Positions 61,873-64,000 of a stretch of DNA of 64,000 bases are shown here, in pieces. The position numbers and the translations under genes were made by a program. How positions within the stretch are numbered: position 1 is the first letter of the stretch; every line of letters starts with the position of its first letter. Source of the stretch: Plenodomus lindquistii (lineage: Eukaryota > Ascomycota > Dothideomycetes > Pleosporales > Leptosphaeriaceae); the NCBI GenBank assembly GCA_025504975.1, contig JANUWI010000003.1:1178001-1242000 (forward strand). Reading direction: 5' to 3'. The notes beneath the pieces are model-generated. The model saw only the letters and a list, made by a program, of their open reading frames with translations, ran no database searches and was not told the DNA's origin.

Positions 61873-62624
61873 CTAGGCAGACTCTTGCGCTGCCTTGACA
61901 TCGATGCCATACTTGGCGAGCAACCGCTGTCGCCTGCGCTCTTCGTAGCCGGGCGCATAGATACCTGTAGCCGTTAGCTCCAGCACTACGCACAAAAGTG
62001 CTTTGTGCATACCTCGTCCCTCGCCCAACTGCTCAATGGTTTCGGACAGCGGCCGCCTGCGAATCTTCTTCAGTTCTTCCCTGCGCTCGACCTCGCCGTC
62101 GTCGTCCACTTGGTCCCGGATGTCGCCCACACCTCGGAGGCCGTTGGTGTATCTGTACGTCGTCATGACTGTGGACACGGCAGCTCCGGCACCAAGCATG
62201 AATGGCAAACTTCGCCCTGTGGATGCATCAGCCATGTGTTGCATGTAACATCAGGCCATGAAGACATACTGGCAACTCCAATACATGCGCCACCAACAAA
62301 GCCGGCAATGGCTTCGCTGTAGCAGTCGTCCTTCTGGCGCAGATTGCTGGTCACGTCCAATGAGAACTGGTAGGCCGCTCCCACGCCCGCTACACGTCCG
62401 TCGGTTAGTCGTGGCCAATGCTGCGTTGCCTTGCCCTTTCACGCACCGTAGAGAGCGATGACACCGCCCGAGCGAGTGAGGATGCCCATGGCCCCGACGT
62501 TCTGCTTGCGGAGCGTGTTCTGCACACCAGCGACTAAGGCGCCGGCCGCGGTTGTCTGGAGAGCGGTACTGGCAGTGTTGGCGAGGGCATCGCGAGGGCG
62601 AAAGGTGTGCGGGTGGTCTGCCAT
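61873..62624 (-). CDS. Complex I 21-kDa subunit, Tim17-like / NDUFA11 type (197 aa, 4 exons)
   Basis: This is an accessory membrane subunit of mitochondrial NADH:ubiquinone oxidoreductase, related to animal B14.7/NDUFA11 and to the Neurospora 21.3-kDa subunit. Exons on the minus strand are 62,624-62,447, 62,389-62,270, 62,216-62,013 and 61,964-61,873. All introns are GT-AG and short (57, 53 and 48 bp). The spliced frame is 198 codons including TAG. Glycine- and alanine-rich helices between about residues 18 and 110 carry the Tim17/22/23-like fold (for example GALVAGVQN and AIAGFVGGACIG). The C-terminal 80 residues are charged, ending in a YEERRRQRLLAKYG stretch. No cleaved presequence is obvious. 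The call could be confused with other Tim17-fold proteins, but length, tail and fold fit the complex I subunit best. Confidence 0.85.
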
Positions 62625-63062
62625 GGCGGGCGTGAGCGTAGTTGTAGGCGTAACCTGAAGCTCTCCAAGCAAGTCGTGGGAGTTGATCGGCGGATTCCAT
62701 GGGCAAGGCCATGCCGACCACCACCTAGCGCGCCGCACCGCCACACCCCGCTGCCACACAGCGCGAGCGCCCTGCACTGTGACGACGCTGCAGAACGACC
62801 GTGAATGTCACCTCGCAGACGGCCGGCCAGTCGTCGCATGCGTGTTTGCCCCCGCTGCCTTGCCCAACACCGCCTCCTGCCAAACGCGCGCCTTATAGCA
62901 GTCGCTTGAGTGGATGCCATGTCTTGCCTCAGTGTAGTTGTTGCCTATTTCTCCCCTCTCCCGTGAGACACGTCGCATCCTCGCATCACGACCGTCGCAC
63001 CCGTCACCCATCGCCCAGCAGACGCCGCAGGATTGTTCCCCCACGCTGTAGCTGCAACCGTC
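62625..63062. promoter_or_regulatory. Shared divergent promoter interval
   Basis: The 438 bp between the start codons of the complex I subunit gene (minus) and the deubiquitinase gene (plus) must hold both promoters and 5' leaders. It is GC-rich, so long open frames cross it on both strands by chance. I did not recognise a specific factor site. Confidence 0.6.
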
Positions 63063-64000
63063 ATGGCACCCGGTACAGCTGCTGCATTCCCCCCTCCCAC
63101 TGCTCCCCGCATGCTGATCTAGCTCTTCACACAGGCAAGACATCGCCGCGACTGCTCCAAGACCTCCTGACCTACGATGCCCGCTACCAAGAACGCGCCG
63201 GGCGCAACCTATTGACGACAGCACCTCCACCACACGATGGCCGCCAGCCGCCAGTCGCCGCCGTGCCGTATAGGAACTGTCGCCATGTCCTCTGCACCAA
63301 GACGGAGCAGTCGCAGCTGCCTCGCGCTGGCCAGCCTCTCGACGAGACGACCGTGTACAAGGTGGCCTCTTACTGCAAGACATGTCGCTGGCACTTCGAC
63401 ATCGTGGTCGACTTCCGCACAGAGGACGGCCACGTGCACCAAGCATGCAAGCGGGGGAACGAGGACTATGCCCTGCACCACTTCTTATATCAGGGCGAGG
63501 ATGAGGGCGAGAGCACTCCAGACGCCGCCCACGCTATGGGAAGTCGACACCGTCCCCACACATATCGCTTCCGCTGCTCTGCACCGCCCTGCCGCGTCCA
63601 GCTCACCATCACCATCAAGCCACCGAGGTTCTCCGAGCACGACATTGAGACGCTGACCAATCAAGCGCAACTGCGACAGAGATGGGAGAGAGCGAAGCAA
63701 CTCGCGGGCGATCGTGCAGATGCTGCCATGGCTCGTCGAGTCGACGCGCCCGACTACCTAAATACCTACCTCCATGACTCTCTGAACCCGGCCAAGGGCA
63801 AGACGCGCATCCCGCTGCTCAATCGCAAGTTTCTCAAGACGTTCGGTAAAGACTGCGACTCCATACTCAAGGGCCTTGGCTTCACAAACAACCTCGAGGA
63901 GGACGAGGACGGATCCATGGCTGAAGTCTGGTATCTCCCTAAGCTAGAAGAGGCCGCTGATCCTTTGACAAGCACTCTGCGCAACACCGTCGAGGATGCC
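63063..64000 (+). CDS. Ubp2-like ubiquitin C-terminal hydrolase, N-terminal part (runs off window)
   Basis: The family removes ubiquitin from proteins; yeast Ubp2 works with the Rsp5 ligase and trims K63-linked chains. Only the first 292 residues are here. Exon 1 is just 10 nt (63,063-63,072, coding M-A-P and one base). A 62-bp GT-AG intron follows, then exon 2 from 63,135 to the window end without a stop. The spliced start reads MAPGKTSPRLLQDLLTYD, as in fungal homologues. Next come a CRHVLCTK stretch, YCKTCRWHFDIVVDF with paired cysteines, and a FRCSAPPCRVQL stretch, which belong to the N-terminal non-catalytic region. The catalytic Cys and His boxes must lie beyond 64,000. The call rests on this N-terminal pattern. 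Confidence 0.82.

Noticed and set aside
62808..63446. 212-codon open frame on the minus strand
   Set aside because: It lies antisense to the Ubp2-like exon and the shared promoter and is rich in C, R, S and G. GC-rich DNA gives such frames by chance, and the plus-strand frame has the family motifs.
63237..63656. 139-codon plus-strand open frame
   Set aside because: It is a shifted frame within exon 2 of the Ubp2-like gene, with S/T/R-rich low complexity and no domain.

Overview
The window looks like a piece of a filamentous ascomycete chromosome, most likely a dothideomycete of the Pleosporales type. Its genes are intron-rich, with introns of about 48-62 bp, and they sit against a very long AT-rich block that has lost almost all CA and TG dinucleotides. 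That is the footprint of repeat-induced point mutation (RIP, C-to-T in CpA). The AT-rich block (about 1-60,010) holds no host gene I can support. The last 4 kb (about 60,010-64,000) is normal gene-dense euchromatin. The lineage is inferred from style and gene structure, not from a search.

The AT-rich block can be read as nested retrotransposons. An LTR element with 417-bp LTRs (element E, 11,247-45,734) was entered by Ty3/Gypsy element A (12,021-39,520, duplication CTATC, minus strand). Gypsy element B (18,872-39,425, duplication ATAAT, plus strand) lies inside A's right LTR and is the same family in the opposite direction. Gypsy element C (25,552-39,163, minus strand) lies inside B's right LTR. 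An intact Ty1/Copia element (29,944-35,132) lies inside C's reverse transcriptase. Removing each insert in turn leaves 6,941 bp for A and 6,938 bp for B, which supports the reading. Solo LTRs of the E family lie in C and in a partial second E copy. A separate RIP-destroyed Copia element (F, 51,110-59,250) and an intact Fot1/Pogo-like DNA transposon (49,131-50,977) both lie in one (AAT)n microsatellite. The first 8.7 kb is equally degraded, holds several minisatellites, and cannot be classified by eye.

Only two elements escaped mutation: the Copia element, whose two 187-bp LTRs are identical, and the Fot1-like element, which has perfect 46-bp inverted repeats. The Copia gag and pol lie in one reading frame separated by a single UGA followed by CUA, the classic leaky readthrough context. 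Its primer-binding site matches the anticodon arm of a lysine tRNA rather than a tRNA 3' end.

The gene-dense end carries three housekeeping genes. They are tubulin-binding cofactor C (minus, 4 exons, ending at the edge of the AT block), a Tim17-like 21-kDa subunit of mitochondrial complex I (minus, 4 exons), and the 5' part of a Ubp2-like deubiquitinase (plus, running off the window). The last two are divergent and share a 438-bp promoter interval. They do unrelated jobs: tubulin folding, respiration and ubiquitin removal.
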